Assembly: GCA_039000515.1 (NCBI GenBank)
Contig: JBCFYV010000935.1
Coordinates: 59,558,346-59,622,345 of the forward strand
Direction of reading: 5' to 3'
Source: Timema cristinae
Taxonomy: Eukaryota; Arthropoda; Insecta; Phasmatodea; Timematidae
Length of the DNA: 64,000 nucleotides
Made by a program: the position numbers and the translations under genes. The notes beneath the pieces are model-generated. The model was not told the DNA's origin, made no database searches, and saw only the letters and a program-made list of their open reading frames with translations. Below are positions 53,950-63,493 of the stretch, piece by piece. Within the stretch, counting starts at the first letter, position 1, and each line of letters opens with the position of its first letter.

Positions 53950-55001
53950 ATACCAGCTGTTGACAGTGATGTTTGTTGTTTCAGGTAACAGCTTGCTATG
54001 CGACTGTCTTGGATGTACCAACTGCTGACAGTGATGTTTGTTGTTTCAGGTAACAGCTTGCTTTGCGACTGTTGACTGTCTGGGATGTACCAGCTGTTGA
54101 CAGTGATGTTTGTTGTTTCAGGTAACAGCTTGCTTTGCGACTGTTGACTGTCTGGGATGTACCAGCTGTTGACAGTGATGTTTGTTGTTTCAGGTAACAG
54201 CTTGCTGTGCGACTGTCTTGGATGTACCAGCTGCTGACAGTGATGTTTGTTGTTTCAGGTAACAGCTTGCTTTGCGACTGTTGACTGTCTGGGATGTACC
54301 AGCTGCTGACAGTGATGTTTGTTGTTTCAGGTAACAGCTTGCTTTGCGACTGTTGACTGTCTGGGATGTACCAACTGTTGACAGTGATGTTTGTTGTTTC
54401 AGGTAACAGCTTGCTGTGTGACTGTCTTGGATGTACCAGCTGTTGACAGTGATGTTTGTTGTTTCAGGTAACAGCTTGCTGTGTGACTGTCTTGGATGTA
54501 CCAACTGCTGACAGTGATGTTTGTTGTTTCAGGTAACAGCTTGCTTTGCGACTGTTGACTGTCTTGGATGTACCAGCTGTTAACAGTGATGTTTGTTGTT
54601 TCAGGTAACAGCTTGCTTTGCGACTGTTGACTGTCTGGGATGTACCAACTGTTGACAGTGATGTTTGTTGTTTCAGGTAACAGCTTGCTGTGCGACTGTC
54701 TTGGATGTACCAGCTGCTGACAGTGATGTTTGTTGTTTCAGGTAACAGCTTGCTTTGCGACTGTTGACTGTCTGGGATGTACCAGCTGCTGACAGTGATG
54801 TTTGTTGTTTCAGGTAACAGCTTGCTGTGTGACTGTCGACTGTCTTGGATGTACCAACTGCTGACAGTGATGTTTGTTGTTTCAGGTAACAGCTTGCTGT
54901 GTGACTGTTGACTGTCTTGGATGTACCAGCTGTTGACAGTGATGTTTGTTGTTTCAGGTAACAGCTTGCTGTGTGACTGTCGACTGTCTTGGATGTACCA
55001 G
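53950..55001 (+). repeat. 65/72-bp tandem array of duplicated 3' splice sites and exon starts
   Basis: Fifteen copies of CTGTTGACAGTGATGTTTGT TGTTTCAG (branch-site-like TTGAC/CTGAC, pyrimidine-rich tract, AG) are each followed by GTAACAGCTTGCTGTGTGAC TGT(CGACTGT)CTTGG ATGTACCAG. AG ends fall at 53984, 54049, 54121, 54193, 54258, 54330, 54402, 54467, 54532, 54604, 54676, 54741, 54813, 54885 and 54957. The 7-bp difference is loss of one of two GACTGTC copies. Only the last copy continues into open exon. The one at 54813 keeps CGA but meets a TGA one unit later. Most others carry TGA in place of CGA or are frameshifted. Confidence 0.97.
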
Positions 55002-55430
55002 TTGCGCAACGAGACCCCAAATGAGCAGGTCCGCAACACCTTGGACGAGCTGACGTGCATAGTGGAGGGAGAGCTCTACGTGAGTGGACAACCCCCCGTG
55101 GTGGACCCAACCGATACCACCCGCGACGAGATGGACTACGAGGGTGACGGTGATGTCTCAGTCACCAAGACGTCGTGGACCAGTGATGACGGCTCCTCCA
55201 CGGCCCTCCCCGGCACCAGGAGACACCTGTTCGACATCCCTCAGGAGGATCTGCCGTGTTCCAGCAGCCTCAAGAGCAAGAGTCTCGACATCACTCACGA
55301 TACGAGTCTCGGGTACAAGTTCGGTCAGGACCGGGGTTCGAGTCTTAACGAGGGGACGGCGGTCAGGGTGCGGGCGTTTTCGGCCGTCCTAGCGTTCTCC
55401 GGCGCCGCCGTCGCGTCGTTATTCGTGTGA
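54958..55430 (+). CDS. Terminal exon of a GPI-anchored-type LRR surface protein (connectin/chaoptin-like class)
   Basis: The exon follows TTTGTTGTTTCAG and enters in phase 1 (G|GT). It encodes 157 residues to a TGA at 55428. It begins GNSLLCDCRLSWMYQLRN, the LRR C-terminal cap, with Cys pairs CDC...LTC...LPC. An acidic, Ser/Thr-rich linker follows. The end is hydrophobic (AFSAVLAFSGAAVASLFV) with no charged residues after it, as in a GPI-anchor signal. GC content is clearly above the surroundings. Known LRR adhesion proteins of this layout sit on the outer face of the plasma membrane. The signal peptide and LRRs must be in exons not visible here. The assignment to connectin in particular is a guess. 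Confidence 0.82.
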
Positions 55431-55545
55431 GTTCCTTTTACGTCCCCGATGAAGGATTCTGTGGAGAAGAGAAAACTTTTTTTAAAAAATATTATCGTTT
55501 TGTGTTGTGACTGACTCCTGTCGCGAGCGTTAGAAACTTCGAGAG

Positions 55546-55551
55546 AATAAA
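55546..55551 (+). terminator. Polyadenylation signal AATAAA
   Basis: A canonical AATAAA lies 116 bp after the stop codon of the LRR exon and is the first such signal downstream, giving a short 3' UTR. Confidence 0.6.
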
Positions 55552-55559
55552 TTAATGGA

Positions 55560-56200
55560 ACAGGTTGATGCGAGTGGAATAGCTTGATTTAAAGGGAACA
55601 GGTTGATCTTAAAGGAACAGGATGATATATATAAAGTAAATAGTTACTTTTGATTGTTTATGTTTAAAATATAAACTTTTATTTTGTGTGTATGTGAAAG
55701 AAAGGGGTTTATATTATTTTACACCCTTCAAACTATATCTAACAATTTTATTAATTTTTTTTATTAGCGATATGTTTAGTGAATCATGATAATCAAACTT
55801 TATTTTTGCCAAGGTACAACAGATTATTTGAATATAAAACTCTACTTGACAGGGAATTAAAAGAACATTTTTGTAAAACAATTTACTCCTTCATTTTTTT
55901 TAATCTCACCTCCTACGTGCGGTTATTTCTAATGTGAATGGAATTTCCGAAACTTCAAAAACAATAATCATTTATCATTAAAAAAATATTATGTCCCTAT
56001 TAAATAATTATTTTATTTATTTGAGGAACGTAAGGTTTGTCTTACTCGCCGATTACTTTGGGCTAAGAAATGCAATATTTTACGTCAAAAGTCGTTTAGA
56101 ATGAGCTAATTTTTACTTTACCTTACATTTGTTTTATTATTTAAAAAACTTAAAATACAAAGTTTTTATCTCACCTACAATTTCTTATGATTAATCTTTA
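55560..56200. other. No gene seen
   Basis: AT-rich DNA after the LRR gene's 3' end. GGAACAGGTTGAT-like words repeat three times at 55556-55625. Confidence 0.45.
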
Positions 56201-56204
56201 TTTG

Positions 56205-56405
56205 TGGTTTTTAACGTGCGCTTTCAAAACCGACTGATTTTATCAGCACGTGACTTATAAACTAACTTAAATCTAGGACAAACACAACATCCAGTCCCCG
56301 GCCGTTAAGTCATCACTGTAAAAGGGGAAACCCACGTTTCACCAACGATACATTTTTCGTCCGTACCGGGAATCGAACCGACTGACCTCAAAGCGTCAGA
56401 ATCTT
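56205..56405 (-). mobile_element. SINE5, minus strand
   Basis: In reverse complement: B box CAGTCGGTTCGATTCCCGGT, body GGTGAAACGTGGGTTTCCCC, TACAGTGATGACTTAACGGC, and tail TGATAAAATCAGTCGGTTTT then GAAAGCGCACGTTAAAAACC. The tail is shared with the SINE4 at 57913. Confidence 0.7.
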
Positions 56406-56838
56406 TGTTTTACGCGAATCCATATATTAAAATGACAAACCACTGCTCTTATTAATTAGGGTGTGATTTCTAAACGGCTGCAATGCGTTTTATTAGCTCC
56501 AGGGGATGTCCCCCTTAACCCATTGGTCCTAAAACCTTTTTTTTTTTTTGTTCATGGCCCACTACTATTATTCGTGAATCCTTGCGGCACAATGAACGTG
56601 TAAGTTGGCGACACTACGGGAGATTCGCGCATGCGCAGATTCCCTCTCATTTGAATGGGACATGCGCTTGTGTTTGTCCTCTATTCTACCACGAATCGAA
56701 CTTTTGTGTAAGAAACGACCAAATTCTTATTAATTACTCAACTCTTTGATTTTAAACCATCAAATTATTTGGAAAATAAATATATTAAACTTTTCGAACG
56801 TTTACCCCTTATTTATTTAAAAAAAAAATTGAATGAAA

Positions 56839-57107
56839 TTTCGCTTCAATGGCCGCGTGGTCTAACGCGCTACTCTCTCAGTAGACTAAAGTGCCGATGA
56901 CGGGGAGGTTCGAATCTCGGTCGGGTATACTGAGGGTGGTTTTTTCCAAATTGGTTTTCCACACTCTCTCCACGCAAATGCGGGTATACTTCCTTTAAAC
57001 ATAACCTTACAAATCCCTAAAACCATTAACGTAATGAGTAGCCTACATAAACGTGTAACCCGAACGGGTAGTAAGACGCGGTGCTATGTATGTATATATA
57101 TATGCAT
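56839..57107 (+). mobile_element. SINE1 with 11-bp target-site duplication
   Basis: The head CGCTTCAATGGCCGCGTGGT...GCGCTACTCTCTCAGTAGAC, B box GAGGTTCGAATCTCGGTCGG and the full tail ACCCGAACGGGTAGTAAGAC, GCGGTGCTATG. The terminal A run is replaced by TATATA. ATTGAATGAAA flanks at 56828-56838 and 57108-57118. Confidence 0.93.
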
Positions 57108-57119
57108 ATTGAATGAAAC

Positions 57120-57745
57120 TATTTTTAATTTAAAAAAATGTATCAACAATAACATAACGTTCAGAATTTTGGGGCGTACCCTTTGAGAATCACTGCCTTA
57201 ACTTAAATTTACTAACTAATAAATCAAGTGTGTTCGTGTGAGAGACGTGTGTGTGAGGAGGGGGGCTAAGTATTCAAAAGCACCCCTTCTAATACCTCAT
57301 TTGAGAATCAGTCAGCAGTAGCTAAAGCTCCACCTCAGAGCCGTTCAACGATTCATCCGAGTTGAGATAATCGGTTAATTTTCAACAGTGCGCACCTTTC
57401 CGCAGCTGTAGTCAACACATCACTGGTTCTCTAACTGATCACCAGGGCTAGTTGTGTCGGACACGTGTGCGACCACGTGAGAAAATATAACCTCAACAGT
57501 TTTAATTTGATGAGAGTTTTTTTTTTTTTTTTTTTTTTTTACATTTTGATATACATGTCCTTCGGTTATGTTTTAACTATGGTTCATTAATTCGAAGAGG
57601 TTTATTCATGCCTGAACAATGTTGTGATGGGAGAATCTATAAATAGCAGAAATTGTGTTATCCATTTTATAATAAAATATGAAGAGGCGTAAATATGAAA
57701 CGTATAGAAAACAAAATTAGTTGGGATTTTTTTTTATATATTCTT
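57120..57745. other. No gene seen; hAT-like end and poly-T
   Basis: CTTTGAGAATCACTGCCTTA near 57181-57200 resembles a hAT terminus. A 25-bp T run lies near 57516-57540. There is no coding sequence. Confidence 0.4.
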
Positions 57746-57747
57746 TA

Positions 57748-58310
57748 TCTGCTTCAGTAACCGAACGAGCTAAAGGCGTCGATCTAATGTTAGACTGGAG
57801 GAAATTAAGGTTTAATTCCCGGTCGGATCTCCGGAGGGTAGTTTCATCTCAATTGTTTCCAACTCTCCTTCCACGCAAATGCGGGTATATTAGGCTTTCC
57901 TCTAAATTTTATTTTCTATTTATTTGTGGTATTTAACGTGCACTTTCTGAACCTACTGATTATATCAGCACACGAGAATTTCTATGAGCTAGAGGGAAAG
58001 GGCGAACCAATTTGGTCGGGAGAGGTATTTTCAGGGTTATTTTACATACTACAATTGACATAAGACCGATGGCTTTACTTCCCCTCCGAAGAAAGTTGTG
58101 CTACGGATTTGTATATCTCAAGAAAAACCCATTGACCGTGGCTGGGTTTGAACCCACAAACATTGAATCCTAAGGCGTGCACTTTACCTCAAGACTACCA
58201 AGGTCGAATTTTGTCTTTAAAATCCTTCCTTCCTCATCCCTACCCCATTTGAGTAGTTATAATATGTGTGTACAATCTGAACGGTTAGTAAGGTGGTGAA
58301 ATAAAAATTA
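57748..58310 (+). mobile_element. SINE1 interrupted by a SINE4
   Basis: SINE1 head and middle at 57748-57912 (CTGCTTCAGTAACCGAACGA, GGTTTAATTCCCGGTCGG, CTTCCACGCAAATGCGGGTA) resume after 58210 with TTCCTTCCTCATCCCTACCC and a tail ending GTAAGGTGGTGAAATAAAAA. AATTTTATT and AATTTTGTC at the junctions look like a decayed duplication. Confidence 0.8.
57913..58209 (-). mobile_element. SINE4 with SINE5-type tail, minus strand
   Basis: The reverse complement starts CGACCTTGGTAGTCTTGAGG with B box GTGGGTTCAAACCCAGCCAC, then the SINE4 centre GCACAACTTTCTTCGGAGGG, GAAGTAAAGCCATCGGTC. The end is CAGAAAGTGCACGTTAAATA, the tail of SINE5, not that of the SINE4 at 29615. Confidence 0.75.
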
Positions 58311-58319
58311 TATTGTGAG

Positions 58320-58790
58320 ATATTCTTAAAAGTTAAGGGTACCGCATCTTATCACGTTTTTTTACATAATTCCTTCGACTCGTTTCTTCTTTTATCTCTT
58401 GAGTATCTCGGTTTGAACTTTATAAAATAATTGAAATGAAGGTTTTAGGGGCTTGAACCATTTCGAGGGAACAATAATTTCCGACGTTTCGGTTCTAGTC
58501 GCATTATCATCATCATCATCATCTTAGATGCATGAGGAAACATAGTGAGGACAAGAATTTGAGCTGAATTTATAGAATTTAATGGCGATTTAACTCAAAT
58601 TAGTGTATTGCTGTTGTATCTACAGCCGAAACGTCAGAAGTTATTATTCCCTCGACGAGATTTAAGTCTGAAAACATTAATTTCAACTAACCAAACCCCG
58701 TACGGAAATCGGGAGTCAATTCCCTGTCCACAGATTAAAACATGAGTGACGTGTTTGAGTAAGCTTTGTCAAAAAAAAAAAATTTTTTTT
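58320..58790. other. No gene seen
   Basis: (CAT)n-like run near 58507-58525. TTTCGAGGGAACAATAATTT near 58471 and TTATTCCCTCGACGAGATTT near 58642 are partly inverted around CCGACGTTTCGG/CCGAAACGTCAG, so a short hairpin element is possible. Confidence 0.35.
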
Positions 58791-58794
58791 AAAG

Positions 58795-59160
58795 AGGTAC
58801 TTAACGTGCACTTTCAGAACCGACTTATTATATCAGACCACGACTTATAAACTAACTTAAATATATAACAGACGCAACATACAACCTTAGGACGTTAATT
58901 CATCACTGTCAACAAAAGTATTATTATTTATTATTATTAGCACCACGTCTTACTACCCGTTCGGGTTATACCCACTTACGCTAATGTGTAATGGTAGGGT
59001 GATTGTGAGATGAAATGGAGGACCTACAGTTTAACGTGGAATCCGAACCACGGTGGAGGCCTGGCATTCCCCACATTCGAACAAAAGTAACTTCACCCAC
59101 TTATCACCCATGATACATTTTTCGGCTGGGAATCGAACACAGGATCCTTAAAGTGGGATT
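58795..59160 (-). mobile_element. SINE5, minus strand, interrupted by SINE2
   Basis: The left part GTACTTAACGTGCACTTTCA...TTAATTCATCACTGTC and the right part AACTTCACCCACTTATCACC...TCGGCTGGGAATCGAACAC together make one SINE5 like that at 56205. They are separated by a SINE2 fragment. Confidence 0.75.
58921..59079 (-). mobile_element. 5'-truncated SINE2 with 10-bp target-site duplication
   Basis: The (TAA)n and tail ACCCGAACGGGTAGTAAGAC are at the left, and the truncation point is in GAATGTGGGGAATGCCAGGC. AACAAAAGTA flanks at 58911-58920 and 59080-59089. This shows target-primed reverse transcription with incomplete cDNA, as with LINEs. Confidence 0.95.
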
Positions 59161-59204
59161 GAAGGGGTCGCAATAAAAGGTCAGTTTTTTTATATCAATT
59201 TTTT

Positions 59205-59320
59205 TTTCAGCATGCAATTAAAATATTGCTTCAGTATAAACATATAGTTTAATTTTCTTCACATGGTGATATCAACAGTTATTTAATATTTCTCGTGAAC
59301 GTGTTAGCATTTGCCCTTAA
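59205..59320. mobile_element. MITE left-half fragment
   Basis: AAAATATTGCTTCAGTATAA, GTTTAATTTTCTTCACATGG and TGATATCAACAGTTATTTAA match the left half of the MITE at 5187-5429. The right arm is missing. Confidence 0.75.
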
Positions 59321-59779
59321 CTTGCAACTCCTACTATCCCACACTGAAGGTGTCTGCGGTCACCTGGGGTACACTTGGGGGAGGGGGGGGGGGAGGGGGT
59401 AGACAGAAACCTCTATTCTTTGCTCGAACTTCTTGAACGTCTCGATCTGAATTAAGGGTAAAATCACAGCCACTTTGGTTTGCTCGGGCTAGTCACGTGC
59501 TTGCTGACGTCACAAAACAAATTAACGCCGTGAGGACACTTTGAGTTCTTTTTTGGTCACACAAACACAATAGAGAGAGATAAAAAATTTTTTTTTGAAA
59601 ACGAGCATGGTAATTGCCTTAAACAAGTAGTTCTCTACGTTAACACAATTTAACTTCCCCAAGAGTCTGTCAACAAACAACGAAGAATGTTGTGGCTAAC
59701 AACGGTATAAGTCACAACCTCACGGGCAAATCCAAGTGTTCCCTGTCATACTATCTGTCCGTAGTGTTTTGTGGAAATA

Positions 59780-59925
59780 TATCTGAATTTGCGTGGAGAG
59801 AGAGAGAGAGAGGAATAAACATTTAGTACAAATCAATACACTCTGATGGTATTCGAACCCATACCTCTCCGTGGACGATTATACAAACGAGACGGACGTT
59901 TCAATACCTGTGAACACCGATGTGG
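59780..59925 (-). mobile_element. SINE1 fragment, minus strand
   Basis: AATTTGCGTGGAGAGAGAGA, TACACTCTGATGGTATTCGA, ACCCATACCTCTCCGTGGAC. The tail side is missing, and the GA run in the middle has expanded. Confidence 0.6.
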
Positions 59926-60284
59926 TTCTCACGAAAATTATCAGATTTATTTGAGAAAAACGAACATAGTAAAATTAAAATCAAACCTTTCTAAACAATA
60001 AATGATATACATATAGAAATATTAAAATTTAATTTATTTGATATGGATTTTAAATGCGTTTGGAGGGGAATGGCAGAGATGAGGAAATTCATCGTTGGTT
60101 CCCAAACTAAAGAAGCACGATACCCCGGGGGGTTAGGTGAGGTTCAAAAAGTTTTTTTTTTTTGTTTTAATACAATCACTGGTTCTCGAACGATTAGTTC
60201 AAAACAAACTTTATTTTTTAAATAAGAACTGAATTCGAATTTTCTGAAAGATTCATTTGCGACTCTGAGGAAAGATAACCCCGA

Positions 60285-60330
60285 GTGCTTCGCCATCTTG
60301 GTTGAGTGGTTAAGGTGCTGGCCTCTAATA
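60285..60330 (+). mobile_element. tRNA-like head fragment
   Basis: CTTGGTTGAGTGGTTAAGGT then GCTGGCCTCT is a good A-box and anticodon-arm-like stretch. No B box follows, so it is a SINE or pseudo-tRNA remnant. Confidence 0.4.
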
Positions 60331-60339
60331 AATAAATTA

Positions 60340-61245
60340 TACAAACCTTATTAGTCCTACACCCATAATATTTTTAAAGTAATTATTTATCGTTTAGACT
60401 TTTAGCTATGTTTATAGAAAAAGAAACCTTAAGCATTTGTCTGTTCCACGCAACTGTTGTGGAACTATTTATTAATTTTTATTTAATTGACGCTTTCAAA
60501 CCAAAATTTTGTTAAAACAGAGGGAATCCTGTGGAAGCCCTTACGTTTATATTTTATAGTCAACTTACAGCTTATAAGTTCAATAACTATAAACAAAAAC
60601 TACAATTTCGGACAAGTAGGAACAAATTATTTAGACATCGCATCAGCAAGGAATTTGGAATCTGGCGAAAAATTCTGAACGTACTTTTTTTTTTAATATG
60701 GGTGCCCATAGTTTAAATTTTGTGAACCGTTTTGTTCACACGAATTAACTCCTTTACAGAACCTCAGTCAAATATATTTTATATATTTTTTTAAATAATA
60801 TACAATGGGTAAGAATCTCTTATATTACGTTCTGCGTCCTACACTGCGTAATGTATAGGCTCCTAATCCAACTGACGTAGAGTAACCTCGATGCGTTCCT
60901 AGAAGAGTACTCGCTAGCCGTTCCGTCTTATGGCGGTGCTAATATCCAAACAAACAAGAAAGAAAAAAGAAGTTTGGCCGCCATTTTGAAGGTGTACTGG
61001 CTTTTGCTTTGTTTACTTCAAAGCTTAACTTTATGATAATATTGGTCTGCAACTTAATTTTATTTATTTATTTATGTGTTATTTTATATTTATCTTTTAA
61101 TTTTTTATGAGCTATTTTTCTTTGATGCTTCATCAAATTCTAACTGGTTTTCTAAATATTTCGTAACAAATTAAGCTACTCTGTGAATAATGAGTGGACC
61201 AAAATAATATAATAAATCTTTAGATTTAATTAATAAGTAAAAATA
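60340..61245. other. No gene seen
   Basis: AT-rich. Two overlapping ORFs of about 60 codons at 60487-60716 are in different frames with no recognisable features. Confidence 0.45.
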
Positions 61246-61248
61246 TAT

Positions 61249-61485
61249 TTAGCACCACATCTTACCACCTGTTAAGGTTATACACACATGTACTAATTAG
61301 GGTAATGAGTTAGGGATGAAGAAAAATGAATTTAGAGTAAGTGTACCCACATTTGCGTGGAGAGAGTGGAAAACCACCCTCTGTACACCCAACTAGGATT
61401 CTAACTCAACCCAAATCTTCCTGTCATCGACATTCTAGTTTATAGCGAGACTGATGCCTGAGACCATGCGGCCACCGAAGCAGAT
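61249..61485 (-). mobile_element. SINE1, minus strand
   Basis: The tail is at the left (TTTAGCACCACATCTTACCA) and the head at the right (CTTCGGTGGCCGCATGGTCT in reverse complement). A small insertion lies in the B-box area (GGATTCTAACTCAACCC). Confidence 0.8.
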
Positions 61486-61529
61486 ATTTTTCCATTATGT
61501 TGTGCTTATTTTTAATAATTTTTTAATAA

Positions 61530-61815
61530 AAAATAAAAGCTATCAATGTTATTAAAAATTATATAATATATATCATTTTATCATAAAACATTATATAATA
61601 TAAATACAATCATATCATAAAATATTTATTATATGATAGCCTATATATATTATATATACATAATATAAGTAAATATATGTTATACACATAATATAGGTAT
61701 ATCTATCATATATATATATATAATATTGGTATGTATAAAATATAGGTGTATATATATATATATATTTAACATATAGTTATATATTTAAATATATTATATT
61801 AGTAACTAATATAGC
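61530..61815. repeat. TA-rich low-complexity tract
   Basis: ATATAATATA, TATATATATA and similar words over nearly 300 bp. Confidence 0.85.
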
Positions 61816-61819
61816 TAAT

Positions 61820-62760
61820 AATAGCTAATGTTTAGGTAATATAAATTTTCACTTTATATTGCCTAAACGTTAGTTTTTAAGGTTTCTTTAATTTGAATTC
61901 CCGCCAAAGCTTACGATTTTCTATCAGAGATTACTAAGAGTTGTACAATTTTACAAAACTTTCCTCTTATTTTTTGTGAAGTTAAAGCTATTCTGATTTC
62001 ATAAATGGTTGATTTATAATTTATTTAATAGTACAAATGGACTTAATTAATTGTTTAAATTCCATTTGCTCCATAAGAATACATTGTAGACTCTGACGTC
62101 ATACCCACACAATGGCATACTGCGAGTACTCATTATATCTAGGTTATTCTAAACTGACGCTTTCAACAATGCGCTCTCTTAGCCATTTTTAGTACTATCT
62201 TGTATTTAAAGTCCTCAAGGTTTCGATAGCTCAGTCAAGAGAGCAGTGAAATAAAAAAGTAAAATGCCATGCGTTTTAGTAATTAAATATTTTGTAACTT
62301 AATTCATGTTTGATTATTATATTTAATACACACAAGGACTAAATATTAACAATATAATGTTTAAAAAATATTTGTTAAACTTGAGAACTAAATTGTGGAA
62401 AATGAAAAAAGGGGAATTTCTGGTCAATTTAACAGATACCGATAGGATTCTCAAAAACAAATACCTGCTTGACTATCCATGGATGACAGCGTTGAATCTC
62501 AGATATTTAGTCGTGTTTTCCTCATTCGTCGTCTCAATTTCCACCTCTTCAACGTACATTTTCACTACTTAAATTTTTAAACCTTCCACGCGTCTACCTT
62601 TTGAAGGTTAGGTTGTGTTAGTTTGGGCAGTATTAATATAATAAGCCTGTTTTATATTGGTCCAAAAACTTTGCCCTGTTTTTGTTACTAATGGACATTT
62701 GGAGTTCCCTTGAGAAAGTACAAACTTTTTTTTGTGGCAAAGATTGAAAACCTTTTACTA
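61820..62760. other. No gene seen
   Basis: TTTCGATAGCTCAGTCAAGA at about 62220 is A-box-like but no B box follows. The 71-codon ORF at 62357-62572 has no recognisable family. Confidence 0.4.
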
Positions 62761-62771
62761 TTTTATTAATG

Positions 62772-62862
62772 TTATTTTAAATGTATTGATAATATATATC
62801 AAAATTGACAGCTGCAGATAACATGACTTGACGTATTAATACGTGAGAGTAGATCTAGTAAC
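62772..62862 (+). repeat. R85 dispersed repeat, copy E
   Basis: GTATTGATAATATATATCAA, ATTGACAGCTGCAGATAACA, TGACTTGACGTATTAATACG, TGAGAGTAGATCTAGTAACT. With copy A it is the best-conserved pair. ACGTATTAATACGT is a perfect palindrome here. Confidence 0.7.
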
Positions 62863-63184
62863 TTTTTATATCTTTCATTTATGTACAGTACATTCGTTAA
62901 AAAAAATTTGATACATTTATCATTTTGATTAAACATATAAGAATTAAATAATATAAACCAATTATTTTACACATTTGTTTACTTATAGTAAACAATTTAT
63001 TTCCCATTAATTTTAAATATATCAAAACCCTTTCAGCAATGTGTTATATTTGTTTTATTCCATGTCACAAGCCTACAGTGTAGTCTTGTATTGTTTTGTA
63101 CACATCAATTTTACGCAAATGAAAACAAATTGATAGAAAATTATAGACGGTGAAATAGAAATCCAATGTTTTTGATAAGACACA

Positions 63185-63482
63185 CAGGGTGACCTGGTGG
63201 TTTAGGGTTAAGGTGTAGGACCTCTGTGCTGTGTGGGTCCGGGGTTCAATCCTCGGTCCCAGCACAGATTTATCTGATTGCCAAACCCTTCCTTCACCTC
63301 TAAAAAGACGTGTATTAATCACAACTTGTGAATGTGGGGAATGCCGCGCCTCCACCGTGGTTCGGATCCCACGTTAAACTGTAGGTCTTCCATTTCATCT
63401 CACAATCACCCTACCATCACACATTAGCGTAAGTGAATGTAACCCGAACAGGTAGTAAGACGTGGTGATAATAACAATAATA
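63185..63482 (+). mobile_element. SINE2 with 10-bp target-site duplication
   Basis: From GGGTGACCTGGTGGTTTAGG to ACCCGAACAGGTAGTAAGAC and (TAA)n. ATAAGACACA flanks at 63175-63184 and 63483-63492. Confidence 0.93.
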
Positions 63483-63493
63483 ATAAGACACAA

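Noticed and set aside
54190..55110. Long minus-strand ORFs (104-198 codons) with repeated SKLLPETTNITV-like units
   Set aside because: They are the antisense of the 65/72-bp splice-site array, and three frames are open because of the repeat. They are shadows, not genes.
55084..55392. 102-codon + strand ORF in another frame of the LRR exon
   Set aside because: It overlaps the terminal exon. The true frame has the LRR C-cap cysteines and the hydrophobic tail.
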